DNA from: Stercoripulliclostridium_A sp045577735
Lineage (GTDB): Bacteria; Bacillota; Clostridia; Christensenellales; DTU072
Direction: 5' to 3'
Assembly (NCBI GenBank): GCA_045577735.1
Contig: JAZNIY010000017.1
Location: 141,386 to 205,385, forward strand
DNA length: 64,000 nt
Shown: piece after piece, positions 24,326 to 34,399 of the stretch
Layout: each line of letters opens with the position of its first letter
How positions within the stretch are numbered: the first letter of the stretch is position 1
The notes under the pieces: generated by a model
The model's input: the letters and a program-made list of their open reading frames with translations, nothing else
The model's database searches: none
What the model was told of the DNA's origin: nothing
Made by a program: the position numbers and the translations under genes

Positions 24326-26764
24326 ATGTCTTTCATTACTAAGATTATAGGCAAAATCGCACCCCTTGTTTCCGGCTCACTCTCCCAAAAAGAGTTGCGC
24401 TCCGACGTTATTCACGGCGACCCCTTTGAAAACACCCCCGAACTTGCTAGGTTGGTTGCTGCAAACGGCATGGTACTTCTAAAAAACGATGGCATGCTTC
24501 CTATTAAAGACGAAAGCTTTGCTTTGTTTGGTAGAACGGCGCTAGACACTTTCTTCGTTGGTTACGGCTCCGGTGGTGACGTTCGTGCTCCCTATCGCGT
24601 TTCCATTCAAAAAGGCATTACCGATAACGGCAAATTGAATTATGATCGCGACCTTGCAAAAGTTTATGAAACTTGGTGCAATGCAAATCCCATCGATAAT
24701 GGTTTTTGGGGACATTGGCCTTGGAGATACGACGAGATGCCTCTTACCGACAATCTAGTAAAAAAGGCAAGAGAAAAATCGGAAAAAGCAGTTGTCGTAA
24801 TAGGCAGAGCTGCCGGTGAGGATCGTGAAAACAAGCTAGAAAAGGGAAGCTTCTTCCTACACGATGAAGAAGTTGATATGCTTAATAAAATTACCGCTCA
24901 CTTTGACAACGTTATCGTACTGATGAACATCGGTAACGTTATCGACTTCTCTTGGATGGAAAAATACGGCGACAAAATCAAGGGTCTATTGCTAACTTGG
25001 CAAGGTGGTATGGAAACGGGCAACGCCGTTGCTGACGTTCTCTCCGGAAAGGTATCTCCCGACGGCAAACTTCCCATGACCATTGCTAGAAATTATGAGG
25101 ATTATCCCGGCAGTAGCGAATTCGGCAACAAGGACGCAAACTCCTACATTGAAGATATCTACGTTGGCTATCGTTACTTCGAAACCTTTAACCCCGACGC
25201 CGTTCTATATCCCTTTGGTTACGGCCTAGGATATGGCTCCTTCCGTAAAAATAAGATTGAAGTTGAAGACCATCACACCTATGTTAAACTACAAGTTGAG
25301 GTGGAAAACGTTGGCAATATCCCCGCTCGCGACACCGTACAAATTTATGCTAGTGCACCCCAAGGCAAGTTGGGCAAACCCGCAAAAGTGCTTGTAGGCT
25401 TTGCAAAAACCGGCCTCCTCGACGCAGGCAAAAAGGAAGACGTGGAAATTATTATACCTCTAAACGCACTCGCTTCTTACGATGACGTTGGCGCCGTTCA
25501 AAAGTCTGCTTACGTCCTAGAAAAGGGTGAGTATTCCTTGCTAGTCGGCTCCTCCGTGCGCGAAACCGAAAAGTTCTACACCTTCGTTTATGAAAGTGAT
25601 TTGGTACTAGAGCAACTAACCGAAGCCGGTAGCCCACAAGTAGGTTTTGAAAGGTATAAGCCAAGTTATGACGGCAACAAGTTTATAGTTTCCAAAGAGC
25701 AAGTACCAACAAGAAGTTACAGCTTGAAGCAAAGAATCCTTGATAATCTTCCCACCATAGAGGCTCCCTACACGGGTGACAAAGGTTACAAGTTGATTGA
25801 CGTTAAGAACGGCAAGGTTTCCTTTGAAGATTTCCTAGCACAACTTAGCAACACCGAACTTGAAGCCATCTCTCGTGGTGACTACACTATGCACTCTAAG
25901 TTAGGTGCTCCCGGTAACGCAGGTGCTATGGCAGGCGTATTAAAGAGTTTGCGTAATAAGGGCGTTCCGGCCGTTATTACAAGCGATGGTCCCAGTGGTT
26001 TGCGCTTGAGTGCAGTTTGCACTTTGCTACCTATCGGCACCCTACTTTCCTCCACTTGGGATACTAAACTAGTGGAAAGTTTGTATGAAGTTGTCGGTAG
26101 AGAAATGCTAAAACAAGGTTCCGACATCCTACTTGGACCGGGCATGAACATTCATCGTAATCCCCTTTGTGGTAGAAACTTTGAGTACTACAGCGAAGAC
26201 CCCGTGCTTACCGGCAAAATGGCTTGTGCTTTCGTAAACGGTATTCAAACGAACGGTGCTGCAGCCTGTCCCAAGCACTTTGCTTGCAACAACCAAGAAA
26301 CTAATCGTAACCGTAACGATAGCCGTTTGAGTGAAAGAGCACTTCGTGAAATATACCTAAAGGGCTTCGAAATTTGCATTAAAGAATCTTCACCCAAAAC
26401 CCTAATGACTTCATACAATAAAATAAACGGAGTATGGGGACATTACAACTATGACCTATGTACCACAATACTACGTGGCGAATGGGGGTTTGAGGGTATG
26501 GTTATGACCGACTGGTGGATGCAAAAGTCCCTTTCTCAAGAATTCCCCAACATCTCTGACCAAGCATATCGTGTAAGAGCACAAGTCGACGTCCTTATGC
26601 CCGGTGGCGGTAGACTTCCCATCGCATTAAAGCGTCCCGACGGCACACTACTTCGCTCCCTCGGTCAAAAAGAGGGTATTACTCGTGGTGAACTATTGCG
26701 TACCGCTAAAAACGTGCTCACTCTTGCAATGGGCTCACCGGCGCTTGATAGATTAAACAAATAG
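24326..26764 (+). CDS. Glycoside hydrolase family 3, inverted domain order
   Basis: An 812-residue cytoplasmic (no signal peptide) GH3 beta-glycosidase. The domain order is reversed: the GH3 C-terminal (alpha/beta sandwich) domain comes first (~30-300), then a fibronectin-III-like domain (~310-410), then the GH3 TIM-barrel half (~500-812). The barrel has CPKHFACNNQE, FEYYSEDPVLTG and the nucleophile D729 in GMVMTDWW. This inverted order is known from some rumen bacterial beta-glucosidases. Substrate is probably a beta-gluco- or xylo-oligosaccharide; specificity cannot be read. Confidence 0.94.
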   Translation: MSFITKIIGKIAPLVSGSLSQKELRSDVIHGDPFENTPELARLVAANGMVLLKNDGMLPIKDESFALFGRTALDTFFVGYGSGGDVRAPYRVSIQKGITDNGKLNYDRDLAKVYETWCNANPIDNGFWGHWPWRYDEMPLTDNLVKKAREKSEKAVVVIGRAAGEDRENKLEKGSFFLHDEEVDMLNKITAHFDNVIVLMNIGNVIDFSWMEKYGDKIKGLLLTWQGGMETGNAVADVLSGKVSPDGKLPMTIARNYEDYPGSSEFGNKDANSYIEDIYVGYRYFETFNPDAVLYPFGYGLGYGSFRKNKIEVEDHHTYVKLQVEVENVGNIPARDTVQIYASAPQGKLGKPAKVLVGFAKTGLLDAGKKEDVEIIIPLNALASYDDVGAVQKSAYVLEKGEYSLLVGSSVRETEKFYTFVYESDLVLEQLTEAGSPQVGFERYKPSYDGNKFIVSKEQVPTRSYSLKQRILDNLPTIEAPYTGDKGYKLIDVKNGKVSFEDFLAQLSNTELEAISRGDYTMHSKLGAPGNAGAMAGVLKSLRNKGVPAVITSDGPSGLRLSAVCTLLPIGTLLSSTWDTKLVESLYEVVGREMLKQGSDILLGPGMNIHRNPLCGRNFEYYSEDPVLTGKMACAFVNGIQTNGAAACPKHFACNNQETNRNRNDSRLSERALREIYLKGFEICIKESSPKTLMTSYNKINGVWGHYNYDLCTTILRGEWGFEGMVMTDWWMQKSLSQEFPNISDQAYRVRAQVDVLMPGGGRLPIALKRPDGTLLRSLGQKEGITRGELLRTAKNVLTLAMGSPALDRLNK

Positions 26765-26829
26765 GCGTCACTTGGCTTTAACTGCAAGCAAAATATTATA
26801 ATAAACGTTTTTGGAGTTATAATATTATT

Positions 26830-28203
26830 ATGGAAAAGGTTAAAGGAAAGGTAATAAAAGATTATACGAAAGGGAATTTGCCAAAGCAGATTCTCCTTTT
26901 TTCTATCCCTTTTATGCTTTCCAACGCCCTTCAAGTACTCTTTTCCATAATAGATATGATAGTCGTTGGCAAGGTAATTGGGCCAAGTGGCCTTAGTGCC
27001 GTATCTACAGCCAGCCATATAGTCACCTTTATGACGATGATTTGCCTGGGCTTTTCAACGGGTGGGCAGGTTTATATTGCACAACTTATAGGCGCCGATA
27101 AAAAAGAAGATCTCAATAAGGCAATAGGTACCCTATTTACCTTTACTATAATTCTAGCCGTCGTTATGACTGCTATAGGTCTTTCGCTCGCTACCCCCAT
27201 TTTAAAACTTATGAAAACACCCACCGAAGCCTTTGACGATGCAGTTAAGTATCTGCTCATTTGCTCGGGTGGGATATTCTTCACCTTTGGCTACAATTGC
27301 ATTAGTGCAATTTTAAGGGGCATGGGCAATAGCACTCAACCCTTTGTATACATTGTAATCGCAGCGGTTATAAACGTTGTCCTCGACATACTCTTCGTGC
27401 CAGTTTTAGGCATGGGTGTAGCGGGTGCAGCGCTGGCAACAATTATTGGCCAAGGAGTTTCTTTCATAATATCCATAATATATTTGTTCATAAAAAGAGC
27501 CTCTTTTGGCTTCGATTTTAAACCAAAGTCATTCATTCCCAACAAAAACTCGGCAAAAGTGCTAATAAAATTGGGTATACCCTTCTCTCTAAGAAGTGGC
27601 GCCGTTAACGTTTCTATGCTCTTTGTCACAAGCCTAGTAAACGGCCTCGGTCTTGCTCCAAGCGCCGTCTTTGGCGTAGGACTAAAAGTCGATGATATGG
27701 TAAGAAAAATATCTATTGGCGTCAACTACTCGGTATCCACCTTTGTGGGACAAAACTTTGCTGCAAAAGAATTGGATCGCACTAAAAAATCGGTATACTG
27801 GGGCTGGATCTATAGTTTCTTAATCTATCTTGTATTCCTAGTGGTATATCTTGTTGACGTTGAAGGCTTATTCAAGTTGTTTACTAGCGATAAAGAGGTG
27901 CTCGCTCTTGCTCCCACCTTCGTTAAAGCAATTTTGGTAAGCTTCCCCGCCATGATAATTATGCGTGGCACGAATGGTTTCATACAAGGCATAGGTAACT
28001 CCAATTTGAGTATGATATTCTCCCTCTTGGACGGCTTCATTTTGCGAGTTGGCCTTTCATATCTGCTTGGCAACGTGCTAGGGCTGGGGTTGTTTGGTCT
28101 TTTCTTGGGATATGGTCTCGCTGCTTACGGCACGGCAATCCCCGGCATGATATATTTCTTCTTTGGAAAATGGAAAAATGCCCACTTTTTAGATAATTTA
28201 TAG
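26830..28203 (+). CDS. MATE family efflux transporter
   Basis: A 457-residue, 12-helix MATE (MatE/NorM-like) exporter, driven by Na+ or H+. Typical signs are the two-half layout, an N-terminal NLPKQILLFSIPFMLSN and repeated small-residue helices. GGAG lies 13 bases before the ATG, a longer gap than usual. It stands 65 bases after the GH3 gene and 33 bases before the germination operon. Substrate unknown. Confidence 0.93.
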   Translation: MEKVKGKVIKDYTKGNLPKQILLFSIPFMLSNALQVLFSIIDMIVVGKVIGPSGLSAVSTASHIVTFMTMICLGFSTGGQVYIAQLIGADKKEDLNKAIGTLFTFTIILAVVMTAIGLSLATPILKLMKTPTEAFDDAVKYLLICSGGIFFTFGYNCISAILRGMGNSTQPFVYIVIAAVINVVLDILFVPVLGMGVAGAALATIIGQGVSFIISIIYLFIKRASFGFDFKPKSFIPNKNSAKVLIKLGIPFSLRSGAVNVSMLFVTSLVNGLGLAPSAVFGVGLKVDDMVRKISIGVNYSVSTFVGQNFAAKELDRTKKSVYWGWIYSFLIYLVFLVVYLVDVEGLFKLFTSDKEVLALAPTFVKAILVSFPAMIIMRGTNGFIQGIGNSNLSMIFSLLDGFILRVGLSYLLGNVLGLGLFGLFLGYGLAAYGTAIPGMIYFFFGKWKNAHFLDNL

Positions 28204-28236
28204 AATTAAATTCCACTTTTTGGCAACAATCTAGGT

Positions 28237-29676
28237 ATGATTGTGCTTGAAAACGAAATCAAAAAAATTAAAAAAGCTTTGAATTACACTTCCGATCTCG
28301 TGGAAAGACGTTTTTCCATTGAGGGAAGAAAGGTGGCTTTAATCTATCTTGACGGGATGATAGACGTCAAAACCGTAGACCTCGGCTTGGTAGAGCCCCT
28401 CCTTTCTAATGGTAGCATGGTAAAAGACGATATCTCTATGCTTGAAGGCGTTGTGGAAACCAGCGAAAAACTAGAGTTTTTTACCGATCGCAAACAAGCC
28501 CTCGAAAAAGTTCTTACCGGCAGTAGTTTAATTATTTTTGACGGCGCAAACGGATACGCCGTTTGTTCTGCACAAGGATTTTTATCGCGCCCCATAATGG
28601 AGCCTCCTGTTTCCAGCGTAATCAAGGGTCCTCGCGAAGGTTTTACCGAAAGTTTTAAGACAAACGTCACCCTCATTAGGCGTAGGTTTCCAAACGGCAA
28701 TCTAGTTTTCAAATCTTTCACCGTTGGCAAATATTCCAAAACTCATATTGAACTTTGCTACGTAAAAGGAATTGCAAACAAACGCGTTGTCAAAGAAATC
28801 GAACAGAAAATAAAGAAAATCAACATTGACGGCATAATAGATTCTTCTTACGTTGCCAAGTTACTGGAAGAGAGAAAATACTCTTTATTCAAGCAAACCG
28901 GCTCCACCGAAAAGCCCGATATTTTGGCAACCAAACTTTTGGATGGTAGAGTTGCAATCATAGTAGACGGCTCTCCAACGGTCCTTACGCTACCTTTTAT
29001 GATAATAGAGGACTTCTATGATAGTGAAGATTACTATAGAAGGCCCATTCGCACCTCGGTCATACGAATAATGCGCCTACTTGGTGTGTTCTTTGCCATA
29101 TTCTTACCCGGAATGTTCGTTGCATTCCAATCGCACCAATACCAACTGCTTCCTCTAAAACTCCTTGTCACCATAATTAATAGTACGACGGGCATTCCTT
29201 TTAGCCCGGTAACCGAAATGTTGATTGCCCTAGTGCTTTTTGAAGTGCTGGGCGAAGCAAGCGTGCGTATGCCACGCTTTCTTGGTATGGCTATGAGTGT
29301 CGTAGGGGGCATAATACTAGGCGAAACGGCAGTAAATGCAGGCCTCCTCTCCACCATTACCGTCCTTATTACCGCTCTTTCCAGCATAGGGCTTTACGCC
29401 ATTCCAGACGAAGTCGGCACCTTTAGCGTCATTCGTCTCATATTGGTTTTTGTGGGCGCAAGCCTCGGCACCTATGGCGTTTTAATGGTTTCCATCGTCA
29501 TTTGCGTTTACGTTTCGTGCATGGAAAGTTACGGCGTACCCTACCTTGCACCATTTGCTCCACTCGTACCAAAAGACCTCAAAAACAGCATAATAAAACT
29601 CTCTATGGTGGATATTCCCTATCGCACTACCTCTATGGGATTAAAAAACAAAACTAGGCTGAGATATGGAAAATAG
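28237..29676 (+). CDS. Spore germination protein, GerA family (A subunit)
   Basis: A 479-residue GerAA/GerBA/GerKA-type subunit of a nutrient germinant receptor in the spore inner membrane. N-terminal soluble domain to ~250 (RRFSIEGRKVALIYLDGM near residue 28), the family-typical SVIKGPREGFTESF near 128, then 4-5 membrane segments, ending in VDIPYRTTSMGLKNK. No ribosome binding site or clear vegetative promoter is visible before the ATG; forespore (sigma-G) control is expected for such operons but not proven here. It overlaps the next gene by 11 bases. Confidence 0.95.
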   Translation: MIVLENEIKKIKKALNYTSDLVERRFSIEGRKVALIYLDGMIDVKTVDLGLVEPLLSNGSMVKDDISMLEGVVETSEKLEFFTDRKQALEKVLTGSSLIIFDGANGYAVCSAQGFLSRPIMEPPVSSVIKGPREGFTESFKTNVTLIRRRFPNGNLVFKSFTVGKYSKTHIELCYVKGIANKRVVKEIEQKIKKINIDGIIDSSYVAKLLEERKYSLFKQTGSTEKPDILATKLLDGRVAIIVDGSPTVLTLPFMIIEDFYDSEDYYRRPIRTSVIRIMRLLGVFFAIFLPGMFVAFQSHQYQLLPLKLLVTIINSTTGIPFSPVTEMLIALVLFEVLGEASVRMPRFLGMAMSVVGGIILGETAVNAGLLSTITVLITALSSIGLYAIPDEVGTFSVIRLILVFVGASLGTYGVLMVSIVICVYVSCMESYGVPYLAPFAPLVPKDLKNSIIKLSMVDIPYRTTSMGLKNKTRLRYGK

Positions 29677-30778
29677 TTACATCACAAAAAGACAATACTC
29701 TTTGCTCGTGTTTTTCGTGCCCCTCGTTTTTAAGTTTTCCGTCCTGCCAAGCATAATTTTTCTCGATGCGGGACGAGATATTTGGATAACGATGGCTCTC
29801 ATTATGTTTACCGAGTTAGCACAGCTTGCCCTAATAATAAAAGTTGATAAAATGGGTGGCCTTTCTGCCGTTCGCGAAAAATATGGTAACGTTGCGTACT
29901 ATCTACTTACGGTTCCCATTGCGCTTGTTTTGGTTCTTAAAGCTTCGGTTTATACCTCGGAAACAACCTCCTATGCAAACAGCTATTTATTCTACAATAT
30001 TACCACCAGAGGGGTAGGTATAATCGTAATTATAGTTGCCTCATACATTGCCGTTAAAGGCGCAAAAGGGCTTGGGCGACTGGTAGAACAACTAACCTGG
30101 CTTATTCCCGTTGCCATAATAATAGGCCTGCTGTTTGGTAAACTAAAATTAAAGCCGGAAAACGTTCTTCCTATTGGCGCAATAGGGCTTTCGCCCATCG
30201 CGACCTCTTTTGACAACGTGCTGTTTTGGACGCTTGACTTTTCACCCATGCTCTTCCTTAAAACCTGCGAAGACGTGGAACTCCCTAAACGCAAAAGGTC
30301 GCGCTTCCCTTGGCTACCCGTCCTCTCCGTGTCATCTGCCCTCTTTATGATTGCACTCTACCTTTTGTACGTTATGAATTATGGTCAAGCAGGACACCTT
30401 GTCAACACAGCCTTTTCCTCTCTGGGCGCATTCAACGTTGTCAACACCGAAATAGGTTCCATTGACTGGCCGGCTATTACGCTGTGGCTCTCCATTGCAA
30501 TAATATCACTTGCGCTAAAACTCTTTGGCGTTGGAAAGGTACTATCCAATACAAAAATCCCTTTCCCTATTGCCGTTGGAATGGTTGCCGTAGTTGTAGT
30601 GGTGCTTGGTCAATATGCCTTTTATAATTTGGAGCGCGCCTATGAGTTTGCAACCTCATTCGTGAGATACGTTATCATCGCGATAGAGTTACTCGTCCCC
30701 TTCGTTGCCTATATCCTACTTGACTTGAAAGAAAGAAAAAAATATAAGGAGCGTGCCCATCTTGAAGCGACAGTATAA
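29666..30778 (+). CDS. Spore germination permease, GerAB family (B subunit)
   Basis: A 370-residue, ~10-helix protein of the GerAB/amino-acid permease superfamily, the germinant-binding membrane subunit. Begins YITKRQYSLLVFFVPLVFK and has a short C-terminal charged tail. Overlaps both neighbours, confirming the A-B-C receptor operon. Confidence 0.94.
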   Translation: MENSYITKRQYSLLVFFVPLVFKFSVLPSIIFLDAGRDIWITMALIMFTELAQLALIIKVDKMGGLSAVREKYGNVAYYLLTVPIALVLVLKASVYTSETTSYANSYLFYNITTRGVGIIVIIVASYIAVKGAKGLGRLVEQLTWLIPVAIIIGLLFGKLKLKPENVLPIGAIGLSPIATSFDNVLFWTLDFSPMLFLKTCEDVELPKRKRSRFPWLPVLSVSSALFMIALYLLYVMNYGQAGHLVNTAFSSLGAFNVVNTEIGSIDWPAITLWLSIAIISLALKLFGVGKVLSNTKIPFPIAVGMVAVVVVVLGQYAFYNLERAYEFATSFVRYVIIAIELLVPFVAYILLDLKERKKYKERAHLEATV

Positions 30779-31910
30779 ATGGATTGCTTTTTTAATATGC
30801 TTTATTTTGATGTTTGCACTCGGCGTGGAAATTACTCCTTTGTCCGAGCGCGCCATTGTTGCCGGGCTGGGAATTGACTACGAAAACGGCTTCTTCACCG
30901 TATCCGCTCAAATCTTGCTACCGTCGTCAGACGATAGCAAGACTAGTAACATTGTCGTTTCTTCAGCCGAGGGTAAAACAATAGGAGAAGCCCTTGCAAA
31001 AATAAGTTCGGAGAGTAGTATGCTGGTTGCAACTAGCCATTGCAACCTAGTTCTTCTTGGTGAAAGCACGTTAAACGGGAACGCTTATTCCTCCCTAGAT
31101 TACATGATTAGAAACGCCTACCTTAGCGAAAACGCACTAATCCTAACAACGGAGGGAAGCGCAAAAGATATTCTTAACGCAAAGACGGCATACTCCGACA
31201 TGACCTCTTTTTACATTCAACGCGAGCTTATGGTTTACGGCAATTATAAAGAAGCCGTTCATCGCAATATTAAAGAGTATCTTTCTTCCTACTATACCGA
31301 AAATTCGGCAAATTGGCTAACTAAAGTCAGAAAAATAGAAACCGAAAAACCTCAAACCGGTGGTTCAACAAGTGCCGGTTCAAGTTCGGGGAGCGGAAGT
31401 GACGACAAAGTCTACGTTCTCGATTTTGCAAGGTGCGCCATCATAAAGGGTGACAACTACGTCTTTGACGGCGACGAGGACGTCATTAGTGGAATCAACC
31501 TTATTACTTCCAAAATCGACAAAGGTGACGTTGTAATAACGGATGGAGATTATACCTATTGCTTCTACATTTTGAAAAGCCAAGGGGACCTTTCGTACGA
31601 TCCGCAAAGTCTGACGACAAATGCAAAACTTAAGGTAAACGTTTTGTTAAAAGAAATTATATCTTCTGACAAAGCCACCTCTTTTTCCGTTGTCGACGTG
31701 GAACCTAATGAAAAAATCGACTCTCTTCTTAAAGACTACTTTAACGGAGTAGTAACCACTGCATTTGAAGAATGTCGCAACCATGACGTGGATATTTTTG
31801 ACCTATACGGTGGTTATTATGGGCAAATGGGCAAAAAGTGGAAAGAGAAGAGTGAGGATTATCTTAACAAAACCACTTTTAAAGTGGAAACAAAAGTTAC
31901 CTATTATTAA
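30762..31910 (+). CDS. Spore germination protein, Ger(x)C family (C subunit), without lipobox
   Basis: A 382-residue GerAC-type subunit: ERAIVAGLGIDYENG is the family N-terminal motif and the C-terminal third has the GerAC fold pattern. Usually these are lipoproteins with a lipobox cysteine just before this motif; here that place reads ALGVEITPLSERA with no cysteine, so the protein is probably held by an uncleaved N-terminal helix. A Gly/Ser-rich insert lies near residue 205. GTG 30753 is too close to AGGAG; TTG 30762 has 10-base spacing and is chosen, with some doubt. Confidence 0.88.
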   Translation: MKRQYKWIAFLICFILMFALGVEITPLSERAIVAGLGIDYENGFFTVSAQILLPSSDDSKTSNIVVSSAEGKTIGEALAKISSESSMLVATSHCNLVLLGESTLNGNAYSSLDYMIRNAYLSENALILTTEGSAKDILNAKTAYSDMTSFYIQRELMVYGNYKEAVHRNIKEYLSSYYTENSANWLTKVRKIETEKPQTGGSTSAGSSSGSGSDDKVYVLDFARCAIIKGDNYVFDGDEDVISGINLITSKIDKGDVVITDGDYTYCFYILKSQGDLSYDPQSLTTNAKLKVNVLLKEIISSDKATSFSVVDVEPNEKIDSLLKDYFNGVVTTAFEECRNHDVDIFDLYGGYYGQMGKKWKEKSEDYLNKTTFKVETKVTYY

Positions 31911-31937
31911 ACGTGAGCGCACGCGCATTTTTAGGTA

Positions 31938-31966
31938 TTGCATTCAAAGAATCTTTATGTTATACT
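31938..31966 (+). promoter_or_regulatory. Promoter of the GPH symporter/lipoprotein/deacetylase operon
   Basis: TTGCAT (31938-31943), 17-bp spacer, TATACT (31961-31966). A CG/CA-alternating tract (31911-31927) lies just upstream. Confidence 0.6.
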
Positions 31967-31996
31967 AATAAATAGTATAATTGGAGAAGTTTGCAC

Positions 31997-34399
31997 ATGC
32001 AATTTTTTGAGAAAGTAAAAACAAAAGCTGTTGGTGTTTATGACGAACTTGTCTTGCATTGGAATAGACCGGCAAAAGGCAATTTCGTTTCCTACAAAGA
32101 ACTTGTTAATTATGCCGTAGGTGGCGTAGGTAAAAACTTGGTCTTGTACTTAATGACCTATATGGCCCTTTCTGCAAGCAACACCCTTATTGGTTCAACC
32201 ATAGGAATAAGACCTCTACACTTGCAATATATGTCCATTTTACAAACCATTCTTGGCATATTCTTTGCAATGATTCGTGGAAAGTGGGTTGATAACACTA
32301 GAACCAGAATGGGTAAATTCCGTCCATTCATAGCATTTATGGGTATTCCCCTAGTTGTTTTGGCTTTGATTTATTTGTTCCTACCCTTTGATCAAATGAC
32401 CTACAACAACAAGCTTATTTGGACCTTTGTTTTTGCAGTAAGCATTTCCATGTTCCAACCCATGCTTATGGACACCTACGTCGAACTCGGTAGCGTTATT
32501 ACCCCAAACTCGGCAGAACGCGCTAAACTTTTAACCATAAGTATTCTTATTGCATCCTTTGCTCCCACCGTCTACAACTTCATAGTGCCACTAATCCTCA
32601 ACTGGACGGGCTTAACCTATACCAATATTGAAACCTATCGCTATATCGTAGCAAGCTTTGCCGTCATCGGTGTAGGCTTCAATTTGTTTGCAGCATTCGG
32701 CTGTAAAGAACGTGTTATCACCTCCAAATCCTACAACCAAAAGGTAGGCTTGATAGAGGGTATGATGGGCATTTACAAAAACAAATATTGGTGGATTAAG
32801 CAAATTGCTTCCATAATAGGCTTTTTGGAAAGCTCCTTCTCCGTTATCTTCGGTTGGATGTACATATACGGCACCCAAGACATGGTGCAATACAGCTTGC
32901 TAACCACCGTTTATGGAACGGCATCCACCATAGCAATGGTCATTACTCCTATGCTCCTAAGAAAACTTGGTAACCGTGGCATATTGCTATTCCATAACGT
33001 TGCTAACATAGGTTGCTTGTCGCTAATGTTCCTAGTTTATAAGAACCCCTTCTTGTTCTTCTGCTGTATGTATTTGAATGCAGTATTTAACCAACTTCAA
33101 TTGGTTTACGACCCCGTTTTGAATGCAGAAGTAAAGGACTACCAACAATTCTTAACCGGCAAGCGCGTAGACTTCCTTCTCGCTTCCGCCGCCACCATTA
33201 CCGTTCCTATTACCTTAGGTACCGGTCTTGTTATCCCCTTCGTATACGAAGCAATGGGAATTACCACCAACTACGACATCCTTTACGATCCACAAGTTCG
33301 TAATAATATGTTTAATATGCTTTGTATGCTCTCCATCGTCGGTTCCGTTCTCAACCTAGTTCCCTTCTTCTTCTATCGCCTAAGCCGTGAAAAGCACACG
33401 ATGATCGTTCAAGTATTGCGTAGACGCGCAGCGTTCACCGACTACGCAAACGGCACCATTACCCCCGAACAAATTGTTGAAACGGTAGAAAACCATAGAA
33501 AGATACAAGAAATTATTGAGCAAGACGAGCCCAATATGAAAGAGGCTCGCGAGGCCATAAAGAACGCTTTTAACGTTAGAGCAACCACGCCCGAACAACG
33601 CAAGTATAGAAAGGAAGCAATTAAGACTGCCATCAAAGCCTACGAAGTAGAAAGACACCTTAAAGAAAACAAGGAAGCATACCAAGAGATATACCTTAAA
33701 GAGGAAAACAAATTCGAGCTCCCCGCCAACAAACTACTTCTTGAAATTGCTAAAAAAATTAAGGAGTATACTCCTTATGAAATCCGCAGGATTTCATTCG
33801 AAGATCTCCACATTGAGGCTCCCAGCGATGCAAAACTAAAGAAACTATACCTTAAAGAAGCCAAAGCATTTGCCAAAATGATTGCTGGAATTGGCAAGAT
33901 ATATGGTGACAACGTTCCCACCGATTGCTATAGTAAGGTTGAACAAGCCCACGCTATCGTAGTAGAAGACGTTAAGGACAAAGTTGCAATTAAGGCACGC
34001 GACAAGGCCATTGACGTAGCTGAAAAAGCTCTCATTAAATTTAACGAAGTATTCGGTTATTACAATGCAAAACTAGAACTCCTTGCAGAAAGCGAAAATC
34101 GTTTGCACTACCCGGCAATAGAGGCAATGTACGAAGAGGCTCTACAAGAAATAGCAAGAAAGGATGCCGAGCAAGAAAGAAAAGAAAGGGAAGAGCGCGA
34201 GCGCAAGAAACAAGAACTTGCCGAAGCAAAACAGGCAAGATTCGAATCATTCTCCCCCGAAAAGCAAGCTCGTATTTTAGCAAGACGCAAAAAGGCCGAA
34301 GAAAAGAAACTGGCACGTAAAATGGAGAAGGCAGACGATAAAGGAGTTTCGGAAGAAGTAGCCTGTTCCCAAGAGGACGTTGAAGGAGGTAACGAATAA
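31997..34399 (+). CDS. GPH-type (MFS) sugar:cation symporter with long charged C-terminal extension
   Basis: An 800-residue protein. Residues ~25-480 are a 12-helix glycoside-pentoside-hexuronide:cation symporter domain (TRTRMGKFRPFI in the loop between helices 2 and 3). The remaining ~320 residues are a soluble, strongly charged, helical/coiled-coil region rich in K, E, R and A (strings like KEREERERKKQELAEAKQ). Normal GPH proteins are ~450-500 residues. ATG 31997 has GGAG 10 bases upstream; TTG 31991 is rejected. Next gene starts at the stop codon. Confidence 0.9.
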   Translation: MQFFEKVKTKAVGVYDELVLHWNRPAKGNFVSYKELVNYAVGGVGKNLVLYLMTYMALSASNTLIGSTIGIRPLHLQYMSILQTILGIFFAMIRGKWVDNTRTRMGKFRPFIAFMGIPLVVLALIYLFLPFDQMTYNNKLIWTFVFAVSISMFQPMLMDTYVELGSVITPNSAERAKLLTISILIASFAPTVYNFIVPLILNWTGLTYTNIETYRYIVASFAVIGVGFNLFAAFGCKERVITSKSYNQKVGLIEGMMGIYKNKYWWIKQIASIIGFLESSFSVIFGWMYIYGTQDMVQYSLLTTVYGTASTIAMVITPMLLRKLGNRGILLFHNVANIGCLSLMFLVYKNPFLFFCCMYLNAVFNQLQLVYDPVLNAEVKDYQQFLTGKRVDFLLASAATITVPITLGTGLVIPFVYEAMGITTNYDILYDPQVRNNMFNMLCMLSIVGSVLNLVPFFFYRLSREKHTMIVQVLRRRAAFTDYANGTITPEQIVETVENHRKIQEIIEQDEPNMKEAREAIKNAFNVRATTPEQRKYRKEAIKTAIKAYEVERHLKENKEAYQEIYLKEENKFELPANKLLLEIAKKIKEYTPYEIRRISFEDLHIEAPSDAKLKKLYLKEAKAFAKMIAGIGKIYGDNVPTDCYSKVEQAHAIVVEDVKDKVAIKARDKAIDVAEKALIKFNEVFGYYNAKLELLAESENRLHYPAIEAMYEEALQEIARKDAEQERKEREERERKKQELAEAKQARFESFSPEKQARILARRKKAEEKKLARKMEKADDKGVSEEVACSQEDVEGGNE

